Shown piece after piece: positions 17,480 to 25,503 of a stretch of DNA of 64,000 bases. Origin of the DNA: CAZLRH01 sp964562015 (GTDB lineage: Bacteria > Verrucomicrobiota > Verrucomicrobiia > Opitutales > JABDGR01); assembly GCA_964562015.1 (NCBI GenBank), contig CAZLRH010000001.1:1-64000 (forward strand). The letters run 5' to 3'. A program made the translations under genes and the position numbers. The notes below the pieces were generated by a model. It did no database searches and was not told the DNA's origin. It saw only the letters and a list, made by a program, of their open reading frames with translations. The stretch's first letter is position 1, and each line of letters opens with the position of its first letter.

Positions 17480-17510
17480 AAGTCTGCATCATAACGGATA
17501 GAGTGCCATT

Positions 17511-17924
17511 ATGTCCGCTCGCTCCTTAATGGATATTCCACACAATATTCGTGTGGCCGCATGGAGTTTACTTAAGTTTGCCCTCACCGGACCCCTGCTC
17601 GGCATGGCCTGGATCTTGATGGTGCTGTTCCCGTTCCTAATTCCCACGGTTGCAGATGGTTCTTATAGGGAAAACATACTCAACGCTGCCTTAGGCGATT
17701 GCTATTTGGTTTTTTGCATTCTTTCCTTCGCCGGCATGAAATTGTCGGTGATTTTCCACGCCAAGTCGCTTTCCCCAAAACAAATACTTGTCCGCAATGA
17801 AATGATTTCCTTCATGCCCTATTGGGTCGTACCGTTGTTTTTTCTAGTTTACAGTCTGCTCTTCAAGATTCTCTACCAGTTTGTCACGAGCCATCAGCCG
17901 CATTCCGTTTATTATCCTCCTTAA
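17511..17924 (+). CDS. Small membrane protein, first copy of a duplicated pair
   Basis: This is a 137-residue hydrophobic protein with about three membrane spans (residues 20-48, 60-82 and 104-124). It shares with the product of 18041-18439 the elements PTVADG, an LSFAGMKLSV-like span, a KxLxPxQ connector and a PYWVVPxFFLVY span, so the two are paralogues. It follows the VOC gene by 31 bases, probably in one transcript. I do not recognise the family and its function is unknown. Confidence 0.65.
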   Translation: MSARSLMDIPHNIRVAAWSLLKFALTGPLLGMAWILMVLFPFLIPTVADGSYRENILNAALGDCYLVFCILSFAGMKLSVIFHAKSLSPKQILVRNEMISFMPYWVVPLFFLVYSLLFKILYQFVTSHQPHSVYYPP

Positions 17925-17997
17925 ATGCAGTCGCAGCCAAAGGCTGAAGAATATATCTGCAACAAGATTTGTTGTCACCATAAGTTTTACTGATGGT

Positions 17998-18022
17998 TGA
18001 CCGGCGAGGATTTTCAGGAGGG
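17998..18022 (+). repeat. Duplicated 3' end of the VOC gene
   Basis: These 25 bases (TGACCGGCGAGGATTTTCAG and five more) are identical to 17451-17475, the end of the VOC gene. They precede the second membrane-protein copy just as the original precedes the first. They mark the junction of a tandem duplication that carried the membrane gene. Confidence 0.85.
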
Positions 18023-18040
18023 GTGAAATAACCCCTGGAA

Positions 18041-18439
18041 GTGATATTAGATTTTGTGACAGAAATAGAATCAACGGAAAATTCGAGCCCAGAGAAACAG
18101 GCTGTTCCGCCATCTTCTGTCGCCAAAATCATAGGCAGTACTGTGCTGGGTCTGGCAGGCTGGCTAGCTGCGGGTTGGTTTATTCTCGGGATGCCGACAA
18201 TTGCCGATGGTGACGAGGTGTTTAATCAAACCGGCCCTGCGGCGATTTTGTTTATCCTATTGGCTTTTTTGGGAATTTCCCTGTCGCTCATGTTTTATCG
18301 GAAACAGCTAACCCCTGAACAAAAAACCTTTCGCAAAAAAGTGCTTTGGCTTTTGCCGTATTGGGCCATGCCGTCATTCGTCTTCATCTACCACGGTATG
18401 GCTGCCTTCCTCCGGGCCACAATGCCCTTGTTTCGGTAA
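18041..18439 (+). CDS. Small membrane protein, second copy of the duplicated pair
   Basis: The frame starts with GTG at 18041; a second GTG at 18056 is also possible. The protein has about 132 residues: an acidic N-terminus, then three membrane spans (about 29-50, 65-85 and 104-126). It is paralogous to the 17511 gene, sharing PTIADG, ILLAFLGISLSL, KQLTPEQKTFR and LPYWAMPSFVFIY. The upstream 25-bp repeat shows that it arose by duplication. The two copies have diverged well beyond the DNA level, so the event is old. Function unknown. Confidence 0.6.
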   Translation: MILDFVTEIESTENSSPEKQAVPPSSVAKIIGSTVLGLAGWLAAGWFILGMPTIADGDEVFNQTGPAAILFILLAFLGISLSLMFYRKQLTPEQKTFRKKVLWLLPYWAMPSFVFIYHGMAAFLRATMPLFR

Positions 18440-18608
18440 ATCCATTTAGATTTCCCGAACCACCTATTGTAACGATTGACGCCATAAGGGCACCTGATGC
18501 CGCGCCTTTCCCGCTTTACAATAAGCCGGGGGTGGCTACCTTTATTGATTGCGGTTAGCAGCCGCACCGGCGTGGATTCCCACGTCCATCCTTCTTCTAC
18601 TTTTTACC

Positions 18609-19577
18609 ATGCCGACCGCCCAACTTTCCTCGCTCGATCAATTGAAGCAGTACACGGTTGTCGTCGCTGACTCGGGCGACTTCGCCAGCATCAAGGCTTT
18701 TACCCCTCGTGATGCGACCACGAACCCGTCACTCATTTACAAGGCGGTCGAGATGCCCGAGTACAAGCCGCTCATGCAGGCGGTGGTCAAGGATTTCCGC
18801 ACCCAGGCACTGCCGCAGGACAAGAAGATCAAGACCATCGTGGACAATCTGCTGGTGGCCTTCGGCGAGAAAATACTTGGAATCGTGCCGGGGCGTGTGT
18901 CCACCGAAGTCGATGCCCGCCTGTCGTTCGACACCCAGGCTACGCTGGAAAAGGCGCGCTACATCATCAGCCTGTACGAGACCCGCAAGATTTCCCGCGA
19001 GCGTGTGCTCATTAAAATCGCCTCGACGTGGGAGGGCATCAAAGCCGCCGAGATTTTGACCAAGGAGGGCATTCATTGTAATTTGACGCTCCTATTTTCG
19101 ATGGCGCAGGCCGTGGCGTGCGCCGAGGCGAAGGTGCAGTTGATCTCGCCGTTCGTGGGCCGCATTTACGACTGGTACAAGGCCAAGGAGAAAAAGGAAT
19201 ACACGGGCGCCGACGATCCGGGCGTGCAGTCCGTGCGGGCCATCTACGCTTATTTTAAGAAGTTCGGCTTCAAGACCGAGGTCATGGGCGCGAGCTTCCG
19301 CAACACGAACCAAATCGTGCAATTGGCCGGCAGCGACTTGCTCACCATCAGCCCGAATCTGCTCGCGGAACTGGCCAAGAGCGAGGCGCCCGTCACTCGC
19401 CAGCTTACGCCCGAGTGGGCGCAGGCCCAGGACGTCAAGCGCATCGACATGAGCGAAAAGGTTTTCCGCTGGATGTTCAATGAGGACGCCATGGCCGTCG
19501 AGAAAACCGCCGAGGGCATCCGCACTTTCGCCGCCGACATCAACAAGCTCGAGGCGGAAATCGCCAAGGCACTTTAG
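18609..19577 (+). CDS. tal: Transaldolase
   Basis: This is a 322-residue protein, the normal length for class I transaldolases. I chose the ATG at 18609 (MPTAQLSSLDQLKQYTVVVADSGD) because the family begins with this helix; the longer frame adds unrelated residues. Motifs are TPRDATTNPSLI (residues 32-43), the Schiff-base lysine in RVLIKIASTWEG (Lys136), GIHCNLTLLFS and SPFVGRIYDW. It moves a dihydroxyacetone unit between sugar phosphates in the non-oxidative pentose phosphate pathway in the cytosol. The next gene follows after only 12 bases. Confidence 0.96.
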   Translation: MPTAQLSSLDQLKQYTVVVADSGDFASIKAFTPRDATTNPSLIYKAVEMPEYKPLMQAVVKDFRTQALPQDKKIKTIVDNLLVAFGEKILGIVPGRVSTEVDARLSFDTQATLEKARYIISLYETRKISRERVLIKIASTWEGIKAAEILTKEGIHCNLTLLFSMAQAVACAEAKVQLISPFVGRIYDWYKAKEKKEYTGADDPGVQSVRAIYAYFKKFGFKTEVMGASFRNTNQIVQLAGSDLLTISPNLLAELAKSEAPVTRQLTPEWAQAQDVKRIDMSEKVFRWMFNEDAMAVEKTAEGIRTFAADINKLEAEIAKAL

Positions 19578-19589
19578 TTTCCCTTTATC

Positions 19590-20486
19590 ATGTCCACCTT
19601 TCTTGAATCCCATGGACGGCTCGGGCCCGGGCAATTCGCGGTCCGTGTTGTGCTCACGCTGATAGTCTGGGCCGCGCTCGTGGCGGGCTCCCTGCTTTAC
19701 GTCGGCAAGGCGTTGCCGCGGTCGATGCAACAGCGCGCCTTTTTGGCGAAACAGGAAGACGAACGGCTGAAAGCCGGCGCGGTGAAACCGGCTGCCCCCG
19801 CCGCGACCACTCCCGCGCCCGGCGCTCCGGCGGCTGGTGGTGCCGCCACTGCCGCTCCCGCGGGTGCGGCCCCGGTGACGGCCACCGCTTCCGCTCCCAC
19901 CACCGCGACTCCGGCTGCCACTGCCGCGACTCCCGCAGCGCCTGCCACCACGTCGAGTACCGCTCCCGCAACCGCCGCTCCGGCTCCTGCGGCTGCCGCA
20001 GTTTCAACAACGCCTCCGGCAACTGTTGCGGCCACGGCGACTGCCCCGGCCACGGCGACTGCCCCGGCCACGACTGCCGCAGCCACCGCTGCTCCGGCTG
20101 CAGGTACAGCACCCGCTACCGCGGCGCCCGCCACTGCTGCGGCAGGTGCGTCAGCCCCCGCCTCCGGTACGGCTCCGGCCACGGCGGCTCCCGCCACCGC
20201 CGCGAAACCCGGTGAAAAAGCCAAAGAGCCTCCGCCCGACGCCCGCTTGAGCGGCTACGACCGCACTGCGCTCACCAATGTCTCCCGCTTTCTCTCGATT
20301 GTCTTTAGCATCTTTGCGATGGGCATTCTTTTGACGCATGTCGTCAAGCGCCTGCGCGACGCCGGCTGGAACGGCGCGGCGAGCCTGTGGCTCCTCGTCC
20401 CCGGCGTGAATATCGCGCTCCTGCTCGCGCTCATGTTCCTCCCGACCCAAACCGGCCACGCCCACAATCATGCGCACGGGCATTAA
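19590..20486 (+). CDS. DUF805-like membrane protein split by a long Ala/Thr/Pro linker
   Basis: This is a 298-residue protein. Residues 1-42 are a short cytosolic start and a membrane span (VVLTLIVWAALVAGSLLYVG). About 150 residues of low-complexity Ala/Thr/Pro/Gly follow (60-210), then two membrane spans with the DUF805 signature VVKRLRDAGWNG and VPGVNIALLLALMFLP. The end is histidine-rich (GHAHNHAHGH), which may bind metal. In ordinary DUF805 proteins the first and later spans are close together, so the linker looks like an insertion built from GCX-rich repeats. Function unknown. It sits just downstream of tal. Confidence 0.75.
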   Translation: MSTFLESHGRLGPGQFAVRVVLTLIVWAALVAGSLLYVGKALPRSMQQRAFLAKQEDERLKAGAVKPAAPAATTPAPGAPAAGGAATAAPAGAAPVTATASAPTTATPAATAATPAAPATTSSTAPATAAPAPAAAAVSTTPPATVAATATAPATATAPATTAAATAAPAAGTAPATAAPATAAAGASAPASGTAPATAAPATAAKPGEKAKEPPPDARLSGYDRTALTNVSRFLSIVFSIFAMGILLTHVVKRLRDAGWNGAASLWLLVPGVNIALLLALMFLPTQTGHAHNHAHGH

Positions 20487-20534
20487 TCCGAATGGAGGTT
20501 GTTACGCGCGGATGTCCGAGGAATCAGCGAGTTT

Positions 20535-20846
20535 CTAAAGATTTTTGTTCAATTCGCTAGAGCAGGTCGTCACAAACAGGCCCCAGCCTAAGAGGGAGCC
20601 CAAGAGCATTCCGATGCCAAACTTTCGTGTGGCGCGGATGACGGCGAACACCAAGGCTACAAAAGGCATTCCCAACATCACGCACACATAGGTCGAAAGA
20701 AGTCCGCTCGGGGAATCGCCCTCAAGTAGGCCGAGGCCCGATCCGGCAACCGCAAAGGCAACGATGAAACCGGTCGCATACTGGCCGTAGCCAGGATTGC
20801 TGGGATTGGGGCAAGCCACCGAAGGTTGCTTAGGAAACTCAACCAT
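20535..20846 (-). CDS. Small membrane protein, paralogue 1 of 5
   Basis: This is a 103-residue protein from the ATG at 20846 (MVEFPKQPSV). It has three hydrophobic segments and the shared family end VFAVIRATRKFGIGMLLGSLLGW. It is the last gene of a five-copy tandem array downstream of a Tes-like radical SAM gene, 11 bases after paralogue 2. It lacks the ICGG end of the other copies and reads TTCSSELNK instead. Function unknown; the array is described under paralogue 5. Confidence 0.65.
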   Translation of the reverse strand: MVEFPKQPSVACPNPSNPGYGQYATGFIVAFAVAGSGLGLLEGDSPSGLLSTYVCVMLGMPFVALVFAVIRATRKFGIGMLLGSLLGWGLFVTTCSSELNKNL

Positions 20847-20857
20847 TGTGCAAAAAT

Positions 20858-21214
20858 TTAAAAATGCGTGTTGGATAAAATGCCGCCGCAAATGGCGAGC
20901 AGAAGCAAGATACCCGCACCCAGCATCAGTAACATACCAAGGCCAATCCGGCGGGTGGCTGGAATGATGGCCAGAATAAAAGGCAGTGCAAAAACAAGAA
21001 ACAGGCTTAGTCTTCCATCAAATCCATCTGGCCCCAGAACGATAATGCCACCCCAGATAAACAAGTAAAAAAGACACCCAAAACCTACGCGATTAATTGG
21101 TTCCAGTCGCATTCCCAGCGGTACCGGCGGCAGTTCCGGTTCGCGCAATGACCCTGCCGGAGCCGGAGGCGGCGGTCCCGAACCATCTTCCTGCGGTGGA
21201 ATGGGGTCGCTCAT
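20858..21214 (-). CDS. Small membrane protein, paralogue 2 of 5
   Basis: This is a 118-residue protein. A proline-rich cytosolic start (PPQEDGSGPPPPAP) is followed by membrane spans near 43-60 and 70-90. The shared motif ILAIIPATRRIGLGMLLMLG then leads into the last span, ending ICGG. It starts 3 bases after paralogue 3 ends, so the array is one operon. Proline-rich tails of this kind often mediate protein contacts, but no partner is evident. Confidence 0.65.
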   Translation of the reverse strand: MSDPIPPQEDGSGPPPPAPAGSLREPELPPVPLGMRLEPINRVGFGCLFYLFIWGGIIVLGPDGFDGRLSLFLVFALPFILAIIPATRRIGLGMLLMLGAGILLLLAICGGILSNTHF

Positions 21215-21217
21215 TGA

Positions 21218-21544
21218 TCAAAAGCGCATGTTGCCGCAGATAGCAATCAGGAGCAAAATGCACACACCCAAAGCGAGGAGCATGCCCAATCCCATCCAGC
21301 GAGTGCCAGGAATTATGGCAAAGGCAATAGGAGCCCCAACAAGAATGATCAAGAGCTCTCCGAGATTTGAAATAATTCCCGAATATAGGCCGCCCCAGGA
21401 TATGCCAATTAATAAGAAAAATCCAAAAAAACCGGCAAGTGTCTGAAAGATGGCCCTCCCGGTGCCGTGCGGAGCATCCGGATTTTCATCCGACGGTGGC
21501 CGCGAAGGCGGCGGAATTCCAGGTGGCGGAATGATGCTATTCAT
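21218..21544 (-). CDS. Small membrane protein, paralogue 3 of 5
   Basis: This is a 108-residue protein. I chose the ATG at 21544 (MNSIIPPPGIPPPSRPP) because it overlaps the stop of paralogue 4 (ATGA). Like paralogue 2 it has a proline-rich start, then membrane spans and the shared AFAIIPGTRWMGLGMLLALG motif followed by ICGN. It is the closest relative of paralogue 4 in that motif (GMLLALG). Function unknown. Confidence 0.65.
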   Translation of the reverse strand: MNSIIPPPGIPPPSRPPSDENPDAPHGTGRAIFQTLAGFFGFFLLIGISWGGLYSGIISNLGELLIILVGAPIAFAIIPGTRWMGLGMLLALGVCILLLIAICGNMRF

Positions 21545-21897
21545 GGGCCGATACGTATAGTGCAGATAATAATATAGATGACCATTATCGATAAGAGGCA
21601 TAGACCGAGGGCAAGCAACATGCCCACGCCCACTCCTCGGGTACGGGGAAAAAGGACGGGCACAATTGAGCATCCAAACGCCAATCCAACCGGGGTAACA
21701 AGACCGGTCGAACCGATAGAATCCAAAATAAAAAGGACATCAAAAAGCACGAGAAAGAACAAGAAAAAGCCTGCCACTGTCTGGGCGATGAATCGCCCGG
21801 CACCTCGCTTCTTTCGTTCAGGCGTCTGGCCCGCAGCAGGCATCCTTACCGGCGGATTGGCGGAAGCGTCATGCGCTGATCTCGTGGTAGAGTTCAT
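21541..21897 (-). CDS. Small membrane protein, paralogue 4 of 5
   Basis: This is a 118-residue protein from the ATG at 21897 (MNSTTRSAHDASANPP), which overlaps the stop of paralogue 5. A basic stretch (PERKKRGAGRFIAQTVAGFF) precedes the first span; the equivalent part of paralogue 3 reads GRAIFQTLAGFFGFF. The shared motif is FPRTRGVGVGMLLALG. The protein ends in a hydrophobic span with IICTIRIGP. Function unknown. Confidence 0.65.
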   Translation of the reverse strand: MNSTTRSAHDASANPPVRMPAAGQTPERKKRGAGRFIAQTVAGFFLFFLVLFDVLFILDSIGSTGLVTPVGLAFGCSIVPVLFPRTRGVGVGMLLALGLCLLSIMVIYIIICTIRIGP

Positions 21898-22214
21898 GAC
21901 CCCAAATTGATCCCACCGCAAACTGCAATAAGAATCAGCCAGCTAACGCCTCCTCCCAAAAGAAAGCTGATGCCCAGCATGCGCGTTGATTGAATTATTG
22001 CCAAAATTAGGCCAATTAGCGGCAATACAAAAAGACATCCTAAGATAGCAGGTAAGTAGAGAACCTCAGCTAGGCCCATTTCATCCAAGGCGGGTCCAGC
22101 AAAAAAGATGGCAATGAGGACGGCATAAATTCCACATCCCGTGACAAACTGCTTCTTGCCGCGGCCCCAAAAAGGCTGCGCTGAGTCCGAGAACGCAGGT
22201 CTGAGTTCACTCAT
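21894..22214 (-). CDS. Small membrane protein, paralogue 5 of 5, first of the array
   Basis: This is a 106-residue protein whose ATG overlaps the stop of the radical SAM gene (ATGA). It has three hydrophobic segments and the family motif ILAIIQSTRMLGISFLLGG followed by IAVCGG. All five array proteins share the pattern I-x-x-TR-x-x-G-x-x-x-LL before the last membrane span, so they arose by tandem duplication. The chain of ATGA overlaps from the radical SAM gene through paralogues 5, 4 and 3 argues that they are made together and act in the same membrane process. The family is unknown to me. Confidence 0.65.
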   Translation of the reverse strand: MSELRPAFSDSAQPFWGRGKKQFVTGCGIYAVLIAIFFAGPALDEMGLAEVLYLPAILGCLFVLPLIGLILAIIQSTRMLGISFLLGGGVSWLILIAVCGGINLGS

Positions 22215-23632
22215 GGGGTAGCAGAGGTGGGACTACCATTTGGGGTTGCAACAGCGGCACGCAGGGCCGCTTCGCGGCCGTCACGGTAAAAAAGGTTAAA
22301 CGTGTCGAAGGGGATGATGCGACCGTCGGGGTGGACAATGTGGATGCAGGTTTTCTTGACACTGCGGACATCGAAATTGTGCGCGTCCAGAAATTGCACG
22401 AGCAGGACGCGAAAAAGATTGTCGTAAGTGATGCCCGGCGGAGCCGACACGAGGGGCAGGCAGCAGAGCAGCGAACGCAGCGCCGTGGCGGCGGACTCCG
22501 GCGAGTGCGAGGTGGAGAAAAGCTTGAAAACCTCGTCACGCAGTTGGGGCACGCGTTCGTAGATGATGGTGTTCGATTCGGCCTGGAGCAAAACCTCGGG
22601 CGGAATGTGGCGGGTGAGTGGCGTAACTTTCCCGCCAAGCTTGAGCGCGTAGCCCATGGCCAGACAATCAGGATGGCAAGGCACCGGAATGATGTCACCA
22701 GGCGCGAAAACAGGAGATTGCGCGAGCAGCTTTTGTCGAACCTCGCCCAGGGTGAGGCGGTCGCGAGCGGGGTCAAAATCTTCGACGCGCCCGGCATCCT
22801 GAATGGGCTGAAAGTTGACTCCACGCACGCAGCGTTGTTGGAGCGCGAATTCCACAATCGAGCCTATTTCGCCGTCATTGAGGCCTTTCTTGAGCGTGCA
22901 GACGAGCGTGGTGGAAAGATTCAGTTCATTCAAGTGATCGAGCGCACGGCGACGGACATCTAATAAATCGACTCCCCGCAAAACCCGCAGCGGCTCGGCG
23001 CGTAGAGAGTCAAATTGCAGGTAAACCTCAAAATTCGGCGCATAGTCGGCGAGCCGGCGGGCGAATTCCCGGTCCTGGGCGATGCGCACGCCGTTGGTGT
23101 TAATCATCAGGTGCTTGATCGGACGGCGCTTGGCGGCGTCGAGGATGGCAAAAAACTGCGGATGAATCGTCGGCTCACCGCCGCTGATTTGCACGATGTC
23201 CGGCTCTTTCTCATTGCGCACCACACAATCGAGCATGAACTCGACATGCTCAAGGGTGCGGTGCGTCTGACGGCGCGGGCCAGACTCGGCATAGCACACG
23301 GGGCACTGGAGGTTGCAGGCATCCGTGATTTCGACGAGCGTCACACAGCTGTGCTGCTCATGGTCGGGACACAGACCGCAATCGTACGGACAGCCGCGCT
23401 CGATCGGGGTGTTGAATTTGGCCGGAAGCTGGCCGGCCTTCAACGTGGCGCGCGAACGTTGATAATATTCAATGTCCGTGGAAATCAAAACTTTGGCAAA
23501 GCCGTGGTCAGGACAACGCTTGTGCAGGTAAACGCAGCCCTCTTGATAAACGACCTTGGCTTCGACCTTGCGCAGACAGGTCGAACACAGGCTGTTCGTG
23601 AGCTCGGCGTAAAGGTAGGGACGGTCGGCCAT
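22211..23632 (-). CDS. Radical SAM protein related to tetraether-lipid synthase (Tes) / COG1964
   Basis: This is a 473-residue protein from the ATG at 23632 (MADRPYLYAELTNSLCSTCL). The N-terminus has CSTCLRKVEAKVVYQEG and then RCPDHG, as in MJ0619/Tes proteins. Next comes CPYDCGLCPDH (Cys81, 85, 88) with another Cys at 96. The radical SAM cluster motif is CNLQCPVC (CX3CX2C, Cys106, 110, 113), followed by QISGGEPT at 149-155. Late cysteines occur in CHPDC and KTCIH, and the end IVHPDGRIIPFDTFN is also Tes-like. Known Tes enzymes join lipid tails by C-C bond formation in archaea, and bacterial homologues are thought to make membrane-spanning lipids. The exact reaction here is unknown. It precedes five small membrane proteins and follows an Lgt-like gene. 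Confidence 0.82.
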   Translation of the reverse strand: MADRPYLYAELTNSLCSTCLRKVEAKVVYQEGCVYLHKRCPDHGFAKVLISTDIEYYQRSRATLKAGQLPAKFNTPIERGCPYDCGLCPDHEQHSCVTLVEITDACNLQCPVCYAESGPRRQTHRTLEHVEFMLDCVVRNEKEPDIVQISGGEPTIHPQFFAILDAAKRRPIKHLMINTNGVRIAQDREFARRLADYAPNFEVYLQFDSLRAEPLRVLRGVDLLDVRRRALDHLNELNLSTTLVCTLKKGLNDGEIGSIVEFALQQRCVRGVNFQPIQDAGRVEDFDPARDRLTLGEVRQKLLAQSPVFAPGDIIPVPCHPDCLAMGYALKLGGKVTPLTRHIPPEVLLQAESNTIIYERVPQLRDEVFKLFSTSHSPESAATALRSLLCCLPLVSAPPGITYDNLFRVLLVQFLDAHNFDVRSVKKTCIHIVHPDGRIIPFDTFNLFYRDGREAALRAAVATPNGSPTSATP

Positions 23633-23821
23633 GAGGAAAATGGGAGGGGTCAGGACAATAACCAATAATCATGTCTTATGCCAAATACATGGAGATTTCT
23701 TAAGGTATTTTTCGTCAACGAGAAACAAAATTAATGGACGAACCGCAAAACTTTCACGGCTACAGAAAATGTCGGTTCGGAACATAAAATGCCGGGTATC
23801 CCCTGAGCAAAAATTCACAAA

Positions 23822-24649
23822 TTAAGCCGTTGGCGTCGGGCCTCGTCGGAAAAGTGAAACTAGACTGGCCAGGGCCACGACCAAACCGCCAAGACACGCA
23901 AGCTGAATAGCGCTCAATCCACCCACGGCCAGTTCCCTCGGTTTGATGAACTCGATGGCAAAGCGAAAAGTCAGATAACCGGCCACGTAGACCCGGAATA
24001 GCACGCCGGCTGGCCATTTGCGTCCACGCCTTATCCACCACAGGGAGCCGGCCCAAAGCAGGACGAAAAGGCTTTCGTAAAGCTGGGTGGGATGGCGCAT
24101 GACGCCATCGCCAAAATCGACTCCCCAAGGAAGGGTCGTCGCCACTCCATAGGTGTGATCAGGCAAACCGGTCAAGAAACAGCCCACCCGTCCAATGGCC
24201 GTGCCCAAGGCAAGGGGGTACACGAACAAATCCCCGGTTGAGCGCCTAACACCATTGCAACGCTTGGCAAATTCCACTCCGGCCCAACCGCCTAGAAGTG
24301 CCCCAACAATAGTCTTTCCCCCTAGCAGGACTGACCAGTCGCCAGTCGGTGAGGTCTGGGCTGCAGGAGAGAGTCCGGTATATTCGCCAAAAAAAGTGCG
24401 CCAAGTGCCGACCGCAGTCAGATAGTAGGCAGGCGATTCGAGCCACGCTAGAATTTTCGCACCGAAAAATGCGCCGAATAGCGCCCCGACCAGAATCCAC
24501 AAATTCGCCTCTAGCGGCAACGGCGGTTCCGGGCTTCGTCTGCGCAAAGCAAAATACAACCTGGCGCCGGCAAAATAGCCCAAGCCCTCCAAGACTGGAT
24601 GCGGATGCAGCCTTAGACCGAACAAATCGAGCATGAAGGGAAAGGTCAT
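23822..24649 (-). CDS. Lgt-like (prolipoprotein diacylglyceryl transferase family) membrane protein, atypical
   Basis: This is a protein of about 275 residues from the ATG at 24649 (MTFPFMLDLFGLRLHPHP); another ATG is at 24634. Seven hydrophobic segments and family marks are present: LGGKTIVGALLGGWAGVE, RHPTQLYESL and RFAIEFIKPRE, where Arg and Glu match the essential pair near the C-terminus of E. coli Lgt. The central signature, normally GRxGNFxNxExxG, reads GRVGCFLTGLPDHTYG, so Asn and Glu of the canonical active site are not conserved. It may therefore be a divergent paralogue rather than the housekeeping Lgt. It lies 189 bases upstream of the Tes-like gene on the same strand, which suggests a joint role in lipid chemistry. 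Confidence 0.75.
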   Translation of the reverse strand: MTFPFMLDLFGLRLHPHPVLEGLGYFAGARLYFALRRRSPEPPLPLEANLWILVGALFGAFFGAKILAWLESPAYYLTAVGTWRTFFGEYTGLSPAAQTSPTGDWSVLLGGKTIVGALLGGWAGVEFAKRCNGVRRSTGDLFVYPLALGTAIGRVGCFLTGLPDHTYGVATTLPWGVDFGDGVMRHPTQLYESLFVLLWAGSLWWIRRGRKWPAGVLFRVYVAGYLTFRFAIEFIKPRELAVGGLSAIQLACLGGLVVALASLVSLFRRGPTPTA

Positions 24650-24802
24650 GCGGAACAGCGGGCCGTCCAAGCAGTCAAAACTGAGCTAACATAGGCAATG
24701 CGGACGGTAAGACGATGGAAAAACTTGGCCCGCATGCGCAACCGCCAACCGGCAATCCCTTTCGCCAAATAAGTTTTGCCGTCCCCCACCGTGCCGCGTT
24801 GA

Positions 24803-25303
24803 ATGCCGCGCATGAGCGAATTGCCGAATTCTCCAGGCTCCGACACCGCGCCAACCGAGGCGCCGCGGCCCGACACGGGCGCGACGTTGTACGACCTGCC
24901 CTCCCCTTACCTGGCGCATCCCGCCTTCGGCCTGCTGCACTTGCCGCGGTTTATCGCGAAAATCCGCAAGCATCTCGCGGGTGAATTGCCGAAGTCCTAC
25001 CAGCGCAATTTCACCAAGGGCTTTGACGGTTTTCTGTGCCTGCATCTCGGGGTGGATCCGCAGGACGTGATTGCGGCAGTGCGCGACGCCCAGGATGACC
25101 CCGACCTCGTCGCCCGCTTGCGTGCCTTATTTCCCAAGCACGTAAACGCGCCCAAATGGAACCGCCAGGTGGTACAAATCGGCATGAGTGAAATGGGCCG
25201 CGAAGCCCTCGCCGCTTCCAAAACTAAAACAGGGGTGCCCGACCGCGAAGACCTGCGCTCGTTCGCCGACCTGATTGAATACGACGAGCGGCGCATTCCG
25301 TAG
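24803..25303 (+). CDS. DUF5069 family protein
   Basis: This is a protein of about 166 residues (ATG at 24803; an in-frame ATG at 24812 is equally possible). The family signature is KGFDGFLCLHLGVDPQDVIAAVRDA, followed by LVARLRALFP, as in DUF5069 proteins common in Verrucomicrobiota. It is soluble, with no signal peptide or membrane span, and its function is not known in any member that I can recall. It is divergent from the lgt-like gene, so the ~150 bases between them should hold two promoters. Confidence 0.75.
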   Translation: MPRMSELPNSPGSDTAPTEAPRPDTGATLYDLPSPYLAHPAFGLLHLPRFIAKIRKHLAGELPKSYQRNFTKGFDGFLCLHLGVDPQDVIAAVRDAQDDPDLVARLRALFPKHVNAPKWNRQVVQIGMSEMGREALAASKTKTGVPDREDLRSFADLIEYDERRIP

Positions 25304-25503
25304 CACGGAAAAATCCCCAAGGGAGCGAAGAAATTTAATCACGGATTTCGCATCTAAACCCCGCCCGGGAAAATCAGCAGTGGCGTAGCCACTCTCGCGT
25401 CGCATCATCTTCGCATAATCTCCAATACTCTAGCATGATCGCTTCCTTGCGGGCGCCCTCGGGTGCCTCACTCCTGCGATTCCCCTCTCCTCTCGTTACT
25501 CCT

